From CBFGTJ01 sp965651815 (lineage in GTDB: Bacteria; Actinomycetota; Acidimicrobiia; Acidimicrobiales; Microtrichaceae), in the NCBI GenBank assembly GCA_965651815.1, contig CBFGTJ010000042.1, positions 1 through 19,557 of the forward strand: a DNA stretch of 19,557 bases, read 5' to 3'. Made by a program: the position numbers and the translations under genes. Shown here in pieces: positions 7,452 to 17,456 of the stretch (positions within the stretch are counted from its first letter, which is position 1; every line of letters starts with the position of its first letter). The notes below the pieces were generated by a model. The model ran no database searches, had not been told where the DNA came from, and saw nothing but the letters and a program-made list of their open reading frames with translations.

Positions 7452-9191
7452 ATGCGAAAGCACCCCGCCCGGATCCTGATCGCCTCCACCGCCGTGACCG
7501 TGGTCGTGCTGGTGGCGACCGTGGTCTTCGGCGGCTCGCCCAAGCTGGGCCTCGACCTGCAGGGGGGCATCGCGGTCAACCTCCAACCCGTCGAGGACGG
7601 CGAGGTCACCAGTGACGTCACCGACGACCAGCTCGACCAGGCGATCGAGATCATCCGCCGTCGGGTGGACGCGCTGGGAGTGGCCGAGCCGGAGGTGTCC
7701 CGCCAGGGCAACACCGTGTCGGTCCAGCTTCCCGGCGCCAAGGACCAGGCCGAGGTGCTCGAGGTCGTCGGCAAGACCGCCCGGCTCGAGTTCCGGCCCG
7801 TGCTGGCCGCCGTCGGTTCGGTGCTGGAGGGGGACGCGCGTCGCCAGGCCACCGAGCGCGCCGAGGAGATCCGGGTCGAGCTCGGCCTGCCCGACGACGT
7901 CACGGCCAGCCAGGTCTACGAGGACGAGCTGACCAAGGCGGCCGAGGAGCAGGGCGCCGAGGAGCAGGGCGCCGAGGAGCAGGGCGCCGAGGAGCAGGGC
8001 GACGAGGCCGAGGGATCCACCACGACGACCACGGCGCCGCCGGCGCCGAAGAACCAGTGGGGCGTCGACACCACGAGCCCGGAGTTCCAGGAGCTGCTCC
8101 AGCTCGAGACCCAGCTCGAGGCCCGGATCACACCCCCCGAGGAGCGCACCGACGACGGCGAGGTCACCCTCGCGACCCAGGACGGTTCCCTGCTCCGCCT
8201 CGGCCCCGTCGCGCTCGACGGGCGCACCGTGGAGAACGCCACCGCCGGCCTGTCGACCCAGGGCCAGTGGACCGTCAGCCCCGTGTTCCGCGGTGGTGAG
8301 GACGGCATCGACCAGTTCAACGAGGTCGCCGCCCGCTGCTACGCCGGCGACGCGACCTGCCCGAACATCGGCGGCGGGCAGGGCCAGCTCGCGATCGTCC
8401 TCGACGACGAGATCCTGTCGGCCCCGACGATCCAGATGCCGAACTTCAAGCGCGACGAGATCCAGATCTCGGGGTCGTTCGACCGGGAGTCCGCCGAGGC
8501 GCTCGCCGTCGCCCTGCGCTACGGCTCGCTGCCGATCGAGCTCGAGCCCCAGCAGGCCGAGACGGTGTCCGCGACGCTCGGCAAGGGTGCCCTCCGGGCG
8601 GGCATCGTCGCCGGCCTCATCGGCCTCGCCCTCGCCGCCGGCTACATGCTCCTCTACTACCGCCTGCTCGCCCTCGTGGCGATCGGCGGCCTCGCCCTGT
8701 CCGGCGCCGCCCTGTGGGTGCTGATGTCGCTGGTGGGTGCGACGGTGACGCTCGCCGGCGTGGTGGGCATCGTCGTGTCGGTCGGCGTGACCGTCGACTC
8801 CACCGTCGTGTACTTCGAGGGGCTCAAGGAGTACGTGCGAGGCGGCGCGACCGTGCGGGCCGCGGTCGACCGCTCCTTCACCACCGCCTACTCCACGATC
8901 ATCAAGGCCAACATCGCGTCGCTGATCGGCGCCGGCATCCTCTACTGGCTGGCCGTGGGGCCCGTCCGCGGGTTCGCGTTCTACCTGGGGGCGATGACGC
9001 TGCTGAACCTCATCGCCACCTACGTGTTCGTGTACCCCGCCACGGCGGTGATCGCCCGGTCCCGCCTGGCCGACCGGCCCTCTCGCCTCGGCATCCCCGT
9101 CGACGACCTCGAGGAGCCCGGCAGCGCACCGATCCACGACGCGCCCGACCCGTCGGCGGGCGCCGCCGCCACCGTCCCGGGGGCCCGATGA
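7452..9191 (+). CDS. secD: Protein translocase subunit SecD
   Basis: SecD is an RND-type membrane protein that uses the proton-motive force with SecF to drive late protein export. The 579 residues have a first membrane helix (about 7-27), the GLDLQGG motif (about 33-39), the large extracytoplasmic P1 domain, and five C-terminal membrane helices (about 385-560). The proton-path Asp of TM4 is D449 in VGVTVDSTVVYFEGLKEY. Odd feature: a low-complexity insertion in P1 with four perfect AEEQG repeats (164-183), followed by a Thr run and APPAPK. An RBS GAGG lies 6 nt before the ATG. The stop overlaps the secF start (ATGA). Confidence 0.95.
   Translation: MRKHPARILIASTAVTVVVLVATVVFGGSPKLGLDLQGGIAVNLQPVEDGEVTSDVTDDQLDQAIEIIRRRVDALGVAEPEVSRQGNTVSVQLPGAKDQAEVLEVVGKTARLEFRPVLAAVGSVLEGDARRQATERAEEIRVELGLPDDVTASQVYEDELTKAAEEQGAEEQGAEEQGAEEQGDEAEGSTTTTTAPPAPKNQWGVDTTSPEFQELLQLETQLEARITPPEERTDDGEVTLATQDGSLLRLGPVALDGRTVENATAGLSTQGQWTVSPVFRGGEDGIDQFNEVAARCYAGDATCPNIGGGQGQLAIVLDDEILSAPTIQMPNFKRDEIQISGSFDRESAEALAVALRYGSLPIELEPQQAETVSATLGKGALRAGIVAGLIGLALAAGYMLLYYRLLALVAIGGLALSGAALWVLMSLVGATVTLAGVVGIVVSVGVTVDSTVVYFEGLKEYVRGGATVRAAVDRSFTTAYSTIIKANIASLIGAGILYWLAVGPVRGFAFYLGAMTLLNLIATYVFVYPATAVIARSRLADRPSRLGIPVDDLEEPGSAPIHDAPDPSAGAAATVPGAR
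7941..8000 (+). repeat. 15-bp tandem repeat x4 inside secD
   Basis: Four perfect copies of GCCGAGGAGCAGGGC, in frame and encoding (AEEQG)4 in the extracytoplasmic part of SecD. Perfect identity at the DNA level, third codon positions included, suggests recent expansion by slippage; copy number may vary between strains. Confidence 0.95.
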
Positions 9192-10315
9192 GCGTCCTTC
9201 GCCAGCTCTACCGCAACACCAACGACTTCGACCTCCCACGGTGGTCGCGGCGACTGCTCGTCGTGTCCGCGATCCTCGTCGGCGCCTCGATCGTCTCGCT
9301 CGTGACCCAGGGCCTCGAGCTCAGCATGGACTTCGAGGGCGGTTCCCGCTGGGAGGTGCCCTCCGCGGAGCTCGACCAGGACGACGCACGCGAGGTGCTC
9401 GACGAGCAGGGCGTCAGCGGTGCGCGCTTCCAGGAGGTCACGCTCGCCGACGGCACCGAGGTGCTGCGGATCTCCAGCGAGCTGCAGGACATCGACGACG
9501 GCGCCCGGGTGGCGGACGAGCTCGCGCGTGCCGCCGGGTTGGAGCCCGGCGAGGTCACCGTCTCGACCATCGGCCCGTCGTGGGGCGCGGACATCACCCG
9601 GCAGGCGGCGATGTCGCTGGTGTGGTTCACGATCCTGCTCGGGATCTACCTCGCCTGGCGGCTCGAGCCGAAGATGGCCCTCGGCGCGCTGCTCGCCGTG
9701 GTGCACGACATCCTCATCACCGTCGGCATCTACTCGATCTTCCGGATCGAGGTCACCCCGGCGACCGTGATCGCCTTCCTGACGATCCTGGGCTACTCGC
9801 TGTACGACACGGTCGTCGTGTTCGACCGCCTCCAGGACGGGCTCCACCGCTTCGGGCGCACCGGGCAGTACACGTTCTCGTCGATCATGCGGCGCACGCT
9901 CAACCAGACGCTGATGCGCTGCATCAACACCTCGGTCACGACGATCCTGCCGGTGCTGTCGATGCTGGTCGTCGGCGGGTTCGTCTTCGGCGAGTCGCTG
10001 CTCGTGCAGTTCTCCCTGGCACTCACGATCGGGCTCGCGCTCGGCATCTACTCCTCGCTGTTCATCGCCGCGCCGGTCACCGGGATGCTCAAGGAGCGCG
10101 AGCCGCGCTGGCGGGACATCCGGGACCGGCTCGCGTCGAAGGGCGTCGACGTCACCGACACCCGCTGGCGCGACCCCCGCGCCTACGCGCGTGCGCGGGC
10201 GACGGGCACCAGCGCCTCGCCGGCCCGGCCGGCCAAGGGGAGCGACGCGCCACCGCTGGGCGTGACGGTCGGTGGCCACCCGCCCCGGCCCCGCAAGAGC
10301 CGCTCCAAGCGCTGA
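9188..10315 (+). CDS. secF: Protein translocase subunit SecF
   Basis: SecF is the partner of SecD in the Sec accessory complex. The 375 residues begin MSVLRQLYRNTNDFD, have a first membrane helix (about 22-41), the MDFEGGSRWEV motif (47-57), a small extracytoplasmic domain, and five further membrane helices. These include FLTILGYSLYDTVVVFDRLQD, the TM4 signature with the conserved Asp pair, and RTLNQTLMRCINTSVTT. The C-terminal tail is long and basic, ending KSRSKR, typical of actinobacterial SecF. The ATG overlaps the secD stop (ATGA), so translation is coupled. Confidence 0.95.
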   Translation: MSVLRQLYRNTNDFDLPRWSRRLLVVSAILVGASIVSLVTQGLELSMDFEGGSRWEVPSAELDQDDAREVLDEQGVSGARFQEVTLADGTEVLRISSELQDIDDGARVADELARAAGLEPGEVTVSTIGPSWGADITRQAAMSLVWFTILLGIYLAWRLEPKMALGALLAVVHDILITVGIYSIFRIEVTPATVIAFLTILGYSLYDTVVVFDRLQDGLHRFGRTGQYTFSSIMRRTLNQTLMRCINTSVTTILPVLSMLVVGGFVFGESLLVQFSLALTIGLALGIYSSLFIAAPVTGMLKEREPRWRDIRDRLASKGVDVTDTRWRDPRAYARARATGTSASPARPAKGSDAPPLGVTVGGHPPRPRKSRSKR

Positions 10316-10354
10316 GGCCGCGAGCCGCGCCGGCGGCCGCTGAGCCGGTGCTCG

Positions 10355-10390
10355 GGGCACGTGCGCGGCGTGCCCGCCCGGCTTGCGGGC
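10355..10390 (+). terminator. Two overlapping GC-rich hairpins between secF and relA
   Basis: GGGCAC (10355-10360) can pair with GTGCCC (10370-10375), and GCCCGC (10372-10377) can pair with GCGGGC (10385-10390). The two stems share bases, so only one can form. Their place after the secF stop and before the relA -10 box suits a secF terminator, but no T-tract follows and short GC hairpins are common in such DNA. Confidence 0.25.
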
Positions 10391-10395
10391 CCCGG

Positions 10396-10401
10396 TACCT
10401 T
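10396..10401 (+). promoter_or_regulatory. -10 box (TACCTT) upstream of relA
   Basis: TACCTT fits TAnnnT. Transcription would start close to 10408, exactly where an ATG begins a 17-codon ORF that overlaps the relA start. The relA leader would be about 41 nt and contains GGTGGAGG as its ribosome-binding site. Confidence 0.45.
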
Positions 10402-10407
10402 GGAGGT

Positions 10408-10461
10408 ATGCGAAGGACGCTCGAGGGCACCATCCGGTGGAGGTCGACATGGCCACGGTGA
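10408..10461 (+). CDS. Possible leaderless upstream ORF overlapping relA start
   Basis: ATG at 10408 lies 6 nt after the TACCTT box and opens a 17-codon frame (MRRTLEGTIRWRSTWPR, five Arg and two Trp) ending TGA at 10461. The relA ATG (10449) and its ribosome-binding site lie inside this frame, in a different reading frame. If transcription starts at the ATG, ribosomes would translate this peptide first and could couple to, or interfere with, relA initiation. There is no conservation evidence; the ORF could be accidental. Confidence 0.35.
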   Translation: MRRTLEGTIRWRSTWPR

Positions 10462-12665
10462 CCCGCGTCCTGCCGTGGCGCCGCCACAGCCAGCCTCCCG
10501 CGATGGAGGTCCAGGAGATCGTCGGTCAGTACCGCAAGTTCCACCCCAAGCGGTCGACCGAGATGATCACCGAGGCGTACCGGCTCGCGGCCGGCGCACA
10601 CAAGGGGCAGCTGCGCCGCTCCGGCGAGCCCTACATCACCCACCCGCTGGCGGTGGCGGGCATCGTCGCGCGCTACGGCATGGACGACGTCACGATCGCC
10701 GCGGCGCTGCTGCACGACGCGGTCGAGGACACGGTCCTGACACTCGAGGAGATCGAGGAGCGCTTCGGCGCCGAGGTCGCCGAGATCGTCGACGGCGTCA
10801 CCAAGCTCGAGCGCATCCACTTCGACACCAAGGAGGCCCAGCAGGCCGCGACGATGCGCAAGATGCTCGTCGCGATGGCCAAGGACCTGCGGGTGCTGGT
10901 CATCAAGCTGGCCGACCGCCTCCACAACATGCGCACGATCGCCGCGCTGCCCGCCTGGAAGCAGGAGCGGACCGCGCAGGAGACCCTCGACATCTACGCG
11001 CCGCTCGCGCACCGGCTGGGCATGCAGGAGATCCGCCAGCAGCTCGAGGACCTGTGCTTCGCCGCGCTGCACCCGAAGCGGTACGCCGAGATCGACCACA
11101 TGGTCGCCCACCGGACCCCCGAGCGCGACGCCTACATCGAGGCCGTCATCAAGGAGGTGAAGGCCCGGCTCGCCGAGGTGAACATCGAGGCCGAGGTGAC
11201 CGGGCGGGGCAAGCACCTGTGGTCCATCTACGAGAAGATGGTCGTGCGCGGCAAGGCCTTCGAGGAGATCTTCGACCTCGTCGGCATCCGGCTGATCGTG
11301 AACACGTCCAAGGACTGCTACGCGGCGCTCGGGTCCATCCACGCGCTGTGGACCCCCGTGCCGGGGCGGTTCAAGGACTACATCGCGATGCCCAAGTTCA
11401 ACCTGTACCAGTCGTTGCACACGACGGTGATCGGGCCGCAGGGCAAGCCGATCGAGGTGCAGATCCGCACCCCCGAGATGCACAACCGCGCCGAGTGGGG
11501 CGTCGCCGCGCACTTCTCCTACAAGGAGGGCCACTCCGAGGACGTCGCCTGGCTGAACCGGATCATCGACTGGCAGCAGGAGATGACCGACCCGGGCGAG
11601 TTCATGGCGAACCTGAAGATCGACCTGGACCAGGACGAGGTCTTCGTGTTCACCCCGAAGGGCGACGTCGTGACGCTGCCGGCCGGCGCGACCCCCGTCG
11701 ACTTCGCGTACGCCATCCACACCGAGGTCGGGCACCGCTGCATCGGTGCGCGCGTCGGTGGGCGCCTGGTGCCGCTCGACACGCAGCTCGCCTCCGGTGA
11801 CACGGTCGAGATCTTCACCTCCAAGGTGGCGGGCGCGGGGCCGAGCCAGGACTGGCTCTCGTTCGTGGCGACCCGCTCCGCGCAGTCGAGGATCCGCCAG
11901 TGGTTCTCCCGCGAGCGGCGCGAGGACGCGCTCGAGTCGGGTCGTGACCTGCTGACCAAGGCGATGCGGCGCGAGGCGCTGCCGGTGCAGAAGGTCCTCG
12001 CCGGCAACGCGATCGACGAGGTCGCCGAGCAGCTCAAGTACCAGAGCACCGACGCGCTGTACACGGCGATCGGCGAGCACCACGTCTCGCCGGAGTCGGT
12101 GGCCAGCCGGGTCGCCGCGCTGCTGCGCACGCCGGACACCGAGCGCGAGGAGGTGGTCGCCGCCCCGACCCGCACGACCTCGCGGCGGCGTGGGCGCCCC
12201 GCGGGGGTCCACGTCGAGGGCTACGACGACATGCTCGTGCGCATGGCCCGCTGCTGCACCCCGGTGCCCGGCGACGCGATCATCGGGTTCGTCACCCGGG
12301 GCCGCGGCGTGTCGGTGCACCGCACCGACTGCGCGAACGCCTCGTCGCTGGCCGAGGGGCAGGCGGAGCGGATCGTGGACGTCGAGTGGGACACCGACTC
12401 GACCGGTGACTTCGTCGCCCTGGTGGAGGTGAAGGGCCTCGACCGCCCGCGGCTGCTGCAGGACGTGATCTCCACCCTCTCGGACGACCACGTCAACATC
12501 CTCACGAGCTCGAGCCACTGCGGCCACGACCGGGTCTCGAAGATGCGCTTCGAGTTCGAGCTGGGCGACCCGTCGCACCTCGACACGCTGCTGAACCGGC
12601 TGCGCACCATCGACTCGGTCTACGACGCCTACCGGGTCGTGCCCGGCGGCGGCAACCACAGCTGA
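10449..12665 (+). CDS. relA: Bifunctional (p)ppGpp synthetase/hydrolase Rel
   Basis: Rel makes and degrades the stringent-response alarmone (p)ppGpp. The 738 residues contain, in order: an HD hydrolase domain (H65 in ITHPLAVAG, H89-D90 in LLHDAVEDT); a synthetase domain with RFKD at 307-310, the RXKD form seen in bifunctional Rel rather than monofunctional RelA, plus NLYQSLHTTV and EVQIRT; a TGS domain (about 396-456, VFTPKGDVVTLPAGATPVDFAY...); a Cys-containing region (CC at 602-603, CCTPVPGD); and a C-terminal ACT domain (about 655-735, VKGLDRPRLLQDV). All enzymatic motifs appear intact. The ATG at 10449 is chosen for its GGTGGAGG ribosome-binding site 5 nt upstream, over an in-frame TTG at 10383. 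Confidence 0.95.
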   Translation: MATVTRVLPWRRHSQPPAMEVQEIVGQYRKFHPKRSTEMITEAYRLAAGAHKGQLRRSGEPYITHPLAVAGIVARYGMDDVTIAAALLHDAVEDTVLTLEEIEERFGAEVAEIVDGVTKLERIHFDTKEAQQAATMRKMLVAMAKDLRVLVIKLADRLHNMRTIAALPAWKQERTAQETLDIYAPLAHRLGMQEIRQQLEDLCFAALHPKRYAEIDHMVAHRTPERDAYIEAVIKEVKARLAEVNIEAEVTGRGKHLWSIYEKMVVRGKAFEEIFDLVGIRLIVNTSKDCYAALGSIHALWTPVPGRFKDYIAMPKFNLYQSLHTTVIGPQGKPIEVQIRTPEMHNRAEWGVAAHFSYKEGHSEDVAWLNRIIDWQQEMTDPGEFMANLKIDLDQDEVFVFTPKGDVVTLPAGATPVDFAYAIHTEVGHRCIGARVGGRLVPLDTQLASGDTVEIFTSKVAGAGPSQDWLSFVATRSAQSRIRQWFSRERREDALESGRDLLTKAMRREALPVQKVLAGNAIDEVAEQLKYQSTDALYTAIGEHHVSPESVASRVAALLRTPDTEREEVVAAPTRTTSRRRGRPAGVHVEGYDDMLVRMARCCTPVPGDAIIGFVTRGRGVSVHRTDCANASSLAEGQAERIVDVEWDTDSTGDFVALVEVKGLDRPRLLQDVISTLSDDHVNILTSSSHCGHDRVSKMRFEFELGDPSHLDTLLNRLRTIDSVYDAYRVVPGGGNHS

Positions 12666-12741
12666 GCCCCCGACAGGACCCCTCCGGGATCGTCGGTGGC
12701 GGATGTAACCCTCGTGCGGCGGGAGCGGTCCGACACGAGGC

Positions 12742-14031
12742 ATGACACCCCCAGCCGAGACCTCCGGCCCGGCGCCCGCGCACGCGCCGGCCCTGCACCT
12801 CGTACCCGACCTCGACGACGATGACGAGGTCACCGGCGATGATCCCGACGAGTCCCCCGAGGGGGCCGACGCGCCCGCGACGGGCGATCATGGCGATCAC
12901 GAGGTGCCCGCGGCAGCGTCCGACGCCGTAGGGGAGGGGGACGGGGTGGACGAGCAGGCCGAGGAGCCCGGAGCAGCCGAGGAGGAGGCGGACGAGCGAC
13001 CCTCGCTGGAGGTCGCACGACGTACCCTCGAGGAGGCGGACCCCGTGGCCGCCTACAAGATGGTCGCGGCGCTCGCCCGCCCCACGCACAACTCGGTGCT
13101 CCAGGCGCTGCCGTACACGCCGGCGCTGCCGTTCCACGACCCGAGCTGCGTCGTCGTCGACCCCGAGCCGGTGGGCATCGAGGCGCCGGAGCTGTACGCA
13201 CGTGCGGCCTACCCCGACTTCGACAAGGTCCTCGTCGAGGCGTTCGCCGACCCGGCGCTCGACGGCACGCTCACCGCGGTGCACCACCTGCTGGTGCACG
13301 AGGGGGCGAACGTCGCGCTCGTCACCAACCACGGCCAGATCATCGACATCGCCCTGGTCATCGCGGCGCTCCAGTCGGCGGTGATGAAGCCCGACCGCAG
13401 CTTCGGCGTGCTCGGCGAGCGCATCTCCCAGGAGGAGATCGCGCAGCGGACCAACGTGCTGGTGTCGCGCATGGTCACGACGCGCCAGGCCTTCAACGTC
13501 CCCGCGATCCAGATCCTGCAGAGCGCGGCGCGGATCTTCCTGTCGATCCCGCAGACCGCCAGCCGGCGCCGTGCCCGCATCGACACGGCGATCGTCCGTG
13601 CCAACAACCTCGTGATGCGCCACGAGCTCGACCAGCGCCTGTCCGAGGGTGGCCAGCTGCTCGCGATGGCGGCGAGCGGCAGCCAGGACCTCACCGTCAC
13701 CCGCCTGGTGCACAACGTGCGGGCGATGTGGCGCCAGCGCCGCGGCGACGACCCCGGCGAGGCCCCGACGTTGCACCTGCAGCCGCTCTACGACGGGACC
13801 ATCACCCTGATGCGCTCCTGCCGCTACGTGTTGCCCGTGGCGATCTGCCTCGACCCCGCCACCCCCGCCTGCGTGGTCGGCGGGCTCACCATGGTGCGGG
13901 AACCCGAGGACTGCCACCGGATCATGGACTGGATCGCCCTCGCCCACCAGGAGGCGACCGGGGTGCCCACGATCTACCACTGGCACGAGGACGACCTGCT
14001 CACCCAGGTCCGTGCCTTCCTCAACCGCTGA
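12742..14031 (+). CDS. Divergent PlsC-like acyltransferase (putative)
   Basis: A 429-residue protein I do not recognise as a named family. The first ~90 residues are acidic and low-complexity (many Asp, Glu, Pro, Ala). Within the folded part, LVTNHGQIIDIAL contains NHX4D (H197, D202), the catalytic block I of glycerolipid acyltransferases. Later segments fit the usual order: an FGVLGER segment after it, LSEGGQLLAMAASGS in the place of the FPEGTRS block, and YVLPVAICLDP like the block IV 'PV-P' strand. No membrane helix is obvious. The assignment rests on motif order only. ATG 12742 is the upstream-most in-frame start; its ribosome-binding site (GAGG) is unusually close, so the true start may lie downstream within the acidic region. 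Confidence 0.55.
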   Translation: MTPPAETSGPAPAHAPALHLVPDLDDDDEVTGDDPDESPEGADAPATGDHGDHEVPAAASDAVGEGDGVDEQAEEPGAAEEEADERPSLEVARRTLEEADPVAAYKMVAALARPTHNSVLQALPYTPALPFHDPSCVVVDPEPVGIEAPELYARAAYPDFDKVLVEAFADPALDGTLTAVHHLLVHEGANVALVTNHGQIIDIALVIAALQSAVMKPDRSFGVLGERISQEEIAQRTNVLVSRMVTTRQAFNVPAIQILQSAARIFLSIPQTASRRRARIDTAIVRANNLVMRHELDQRLSEGGQLLAMAASGSQDLTVTRLVHNVRAMWRQRRGDDPGEAPTLHLQPLYDGTITLMRSCRYVLPVAICLDPATPACVVGGLTMVREPEDCHRIMDWIALAHQEATGVPTIYHWHEDDLLTQVRAFLNR

Positions 14032-14068
14032 GCCGCCCGCCGGTTCCGGAGGCGCCCCACCGCTCCGG

Positions 14069-14074
14069 TAGCGT
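14069..14074 (+). promoter_or_regulatory. -10 box (TAGCGT) for hisS
   Basis: TAGCGT fits TAnnnT and ends 7 nt before the hisS GTG at 14082. There is no Shine-Dalgarno sequence in the 7-nt gap (GCCCCTC), so a leaderless transcript is the simplest reading. Confidence 0.55.
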
Positions 14075-14081
14075 GCCCCTC

Positions 14082-15368
14082 GTGAGCGCCTTCCAGAGCC
14101 TCAAGGGCATGCGCGACGTCCTTCCGCCCGAGTCGGGTCGGCGTCGCGCGCTCGTGCAGCGCTTCGCCGAGGTCGCCGAGCGTGCCGGGTACGGCGAGAT
14201 CGTCCCGCCGCTGCTCGAGGACCTCGGGGTGTTCCTCCGGGTCGGCGAGTCCACCGACGTCGTCACCAAGGAGATGTACGACTTCGTCGACAAGGACGGC
14301 ACCCGGATCGCCCTGCGGCCCGAGATGACCGCAGGTGTCGTGCGTGCCTTCGTGCAGCACCGGCCGCAGCTGCCGTGGAAGGTCTGGTACGCGGGCACGA
14401 ACTTCCGCCACGAGCGCCCCCAGAAGGGCCGCTACCGGTCCTTCGACCAGGTCGGCATCGAGGTGCTCGGCGTCGACGACCCCGACCTCGACGTCGAGGT
14501 CATCGCGCTCGCCAGCGGCTTCTTCGAGGCCATCGGCCTGCGCAGCGTGACGCTGCTCGTCAACACGCTGGGCGACCACGGCGACCGCCAGCGCTACACC
14601 GACGCGGTGCGCGCCCACCTCGAGGCGCACAAGGCCGACCTGTCCGACGCCGCGGTGGGGACCCTCGCCCGCAACCCCCTGCGGGTGCTCGACTCCAAGC
14701 GTCCGTCGGACCAGGAGGTCGTGGCCGCGGCACCGCTGGTGCGCGACTTCCTCTCCGACGCGTCCGCCGCCCACTACGAGCGGGTGCTCGCCGGCCTCGA
14801 CGCGGTGGGCGTCGCGTACGTCGAGGCGCCCCGGCTCGTGCGGGGCCTCGACTACTACCGGCGCACGACGTTCGAGTTCGCCGCCGAGGCGCTCGACGCG
14901 GCGCAGAACGCGGTGGGAGGGGGCGGCCGCTACGACGGGCTCGCCGAGGACCTGGGCGGCCCGCCGACCGACGGGATCGGCTTCGCGCTCGGCGTCGACC
15001 GGATCCTGCTCGCGTGCGACGCGGAGTCCGCCTTCCCCGCCCCCGAGTCGCCGCTCGACGTGTACGTCGTCGACCTGCTCTCCGGCGACGCCGCCGGCAC
15101 CGCGGCCCGCGACCTCACCCACGAGCTGCGCGCCGCGGGGATCGCCGCGGATCGCCGGTTCGGCGGCGGGTCGCTCAAGTCGCAGATGAAGTCGGCGGAC
15201 CGCTCCGGGGCGACCTACGCGGTGATCGTCGGCGACGACGAGGCCGCCGCCGGTGAGGTGACCCTGCGCCCGCTGCGCGCCGACGCCGACGGCGAGCGCC
15301 CACCCCAGCGGCGGGTTCCCCGCGACGCGCTGGTCGCGGAGCTCCGCGCCGACGACCCTGCGAGGTGA
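14082..15368 (+). CDS. hisS: Histidyl-tRNA synthetase
   Basis: HisRS is a class II aminoacyl-tRNA synthetase that charges tRNA-His. The 428 residues start with the family opening SLKGMRDVLPPES (6-18). They contain ALRPEMTAGVVRAF (77-90), motif 2 FRHERPQKGRYRSFDQVGIEVLG (from 108), the HisRS-specific HisA loop LVRGLDYYRRT (252-262), and motif 3 (GGGGRYDGLAEDLGG, then GIGFALGVDRIL). A C-terminal anticodon-binding domain runs from about 325. GTG 14082 gives the family N-terminus and sits right after the -10 box; an in-frame open stretch upstream overlaps the previous gene and is not real. aspS follows 58 nt later. Confidence 0.96.
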   Translation: MSAFQSLKGMRDVLPPESGRRRALVQRFAEVAERAGYGEIVPPLLEDLGVFLRVGESTDVVTKEMYDFVDKDGTRIALRPEMTAGVVRAFVQHRPQLPWKVWYAGTNFRHERPQKGRYRSFDQVGIEVLGVDDPDLDVEVIALASGFFEAIGLRSVTLLVNTLGDHGDRQRYTDAVRAHLEAHKADLSDAAVGTLARNPLRVLDSKRPSDQEVVAAAPLVRDFLSDASAAHYERVLAGLDAVGVAYVEAPRLVRGLDYYRRTTFEFAAEALDAAQNAVGGGGRYDGLAEDLGGPPTDGIGFALGVDRILLACDAESAFPAPESPLDVYVVDLLSGDAAGTAARDLTHELRAAGIAADRRFGGGSLKSQMKSADRSGATYAVIVGDDEAAAGEVTLRPLRADADGERPPQRRVPRDALVAELRADDPAR

Positions 15369-15426
15369 CGGGCCCCGCCGGCCCCACGCCTCCCGACCGA
15401 CCGACGCCGAACCCGAGGACCGACAC

Positions 15427-17196
<1,770 letters not shown>

Positions 17197-17222
17197 CGGT
17201 CGGGCACCTCTGGCGGGCGCGC

Positions 17223-17228
17223 TACGCT
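17223..17228 (+). promoter_or_regulatory. -10 box (TACGCT) for the riboswitch-led operon
   Basis: TACGCT fits TAnnnT and the local context GCTACG resembles the ruvC promoter. Transcription would begin near 17235, at the 5' edge of the cobalamin riboswitch, which is where an aptamer transcript should start. Confidence 0.55.
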
Positions 17229-17230
17229 GC

Positions 17231-17345
17231 GGGCTGCCAGTCCCGACGAGGGGGAAGCCGGTGGGAATCCGGCGCTGTCCCGCAACCGTGATCGGGGAGG
17301 CCCTCGGGCCCCACCCGTCAGCCGGAGCACCGTCGCCGGGGTCGG
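17231..17345 (+). promoter_or_regulatory. Cobalamin (B12) riboswitch aptamer
   Basis: The conserved core is plain. GGGGGAAGCCGGTGGGAATC (17250-17269) is followed by CGGCGCTGTCCCGCAACCGTGA, the hallmark of adenosylcobalamin-type riboswitches. Downstream, GTCAGCCGGAGCACCGTCGCC (from 17317) is the B12-box equivalent of AGTCAGGAGACCTGCC. The aptamer ends about 120 nt before the ATG of the next gene, leaving room for an expression platform. It should reduce expression of the downstream operon when cobalamin is plentiful. Confidence 0.93.
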
Positions 17346-17400
17346 CTCCGATGGACCGTCGTGGTGAGCGGTCGCGGAGCCCGGTGTCCAAGGTGCTCCC

Positions 17401-17456
17401 GTTCGGGCGTCCTCGGGTCCGGCTCCACGACCCGGCGCCACGGCCCGAACGAGGAG
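17401..17456 (+). promoter_or_regulatory. Expression-platform hairpin abutting the ribosome-binding site
   Basis: Outer stem GTTCGGGC (17401-17408) with GCCCGAAC (17443-17450), perfect over 8 bp, encloses an inner stem CGGGTC (17414-17419) with GACCCG (17429-17434). The Shine-Dalgarno GAGGAG (17451-17456) follows the outer stem directly and lies 6 nt before the ATG at 17463. No T-tract follows, so control of translation start is more likely than intrinsic termination. Confidence 0.5.

Noticed and set aside
12661..12700. Terminator after rel
   Set aside because: Only a 5-bp CCGAC/GTCGG stem with no T-tract; not distinguishable from chance in GC-rich DNA.
10152..12833. Very long antisense open frame (over 890 codons) opposite rel
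   Set aside because: This is a shadow of high-GC codon use; rel on the + strand has every family motif, and the antisense protein is low-complexity Arg/Gly/Val/His.
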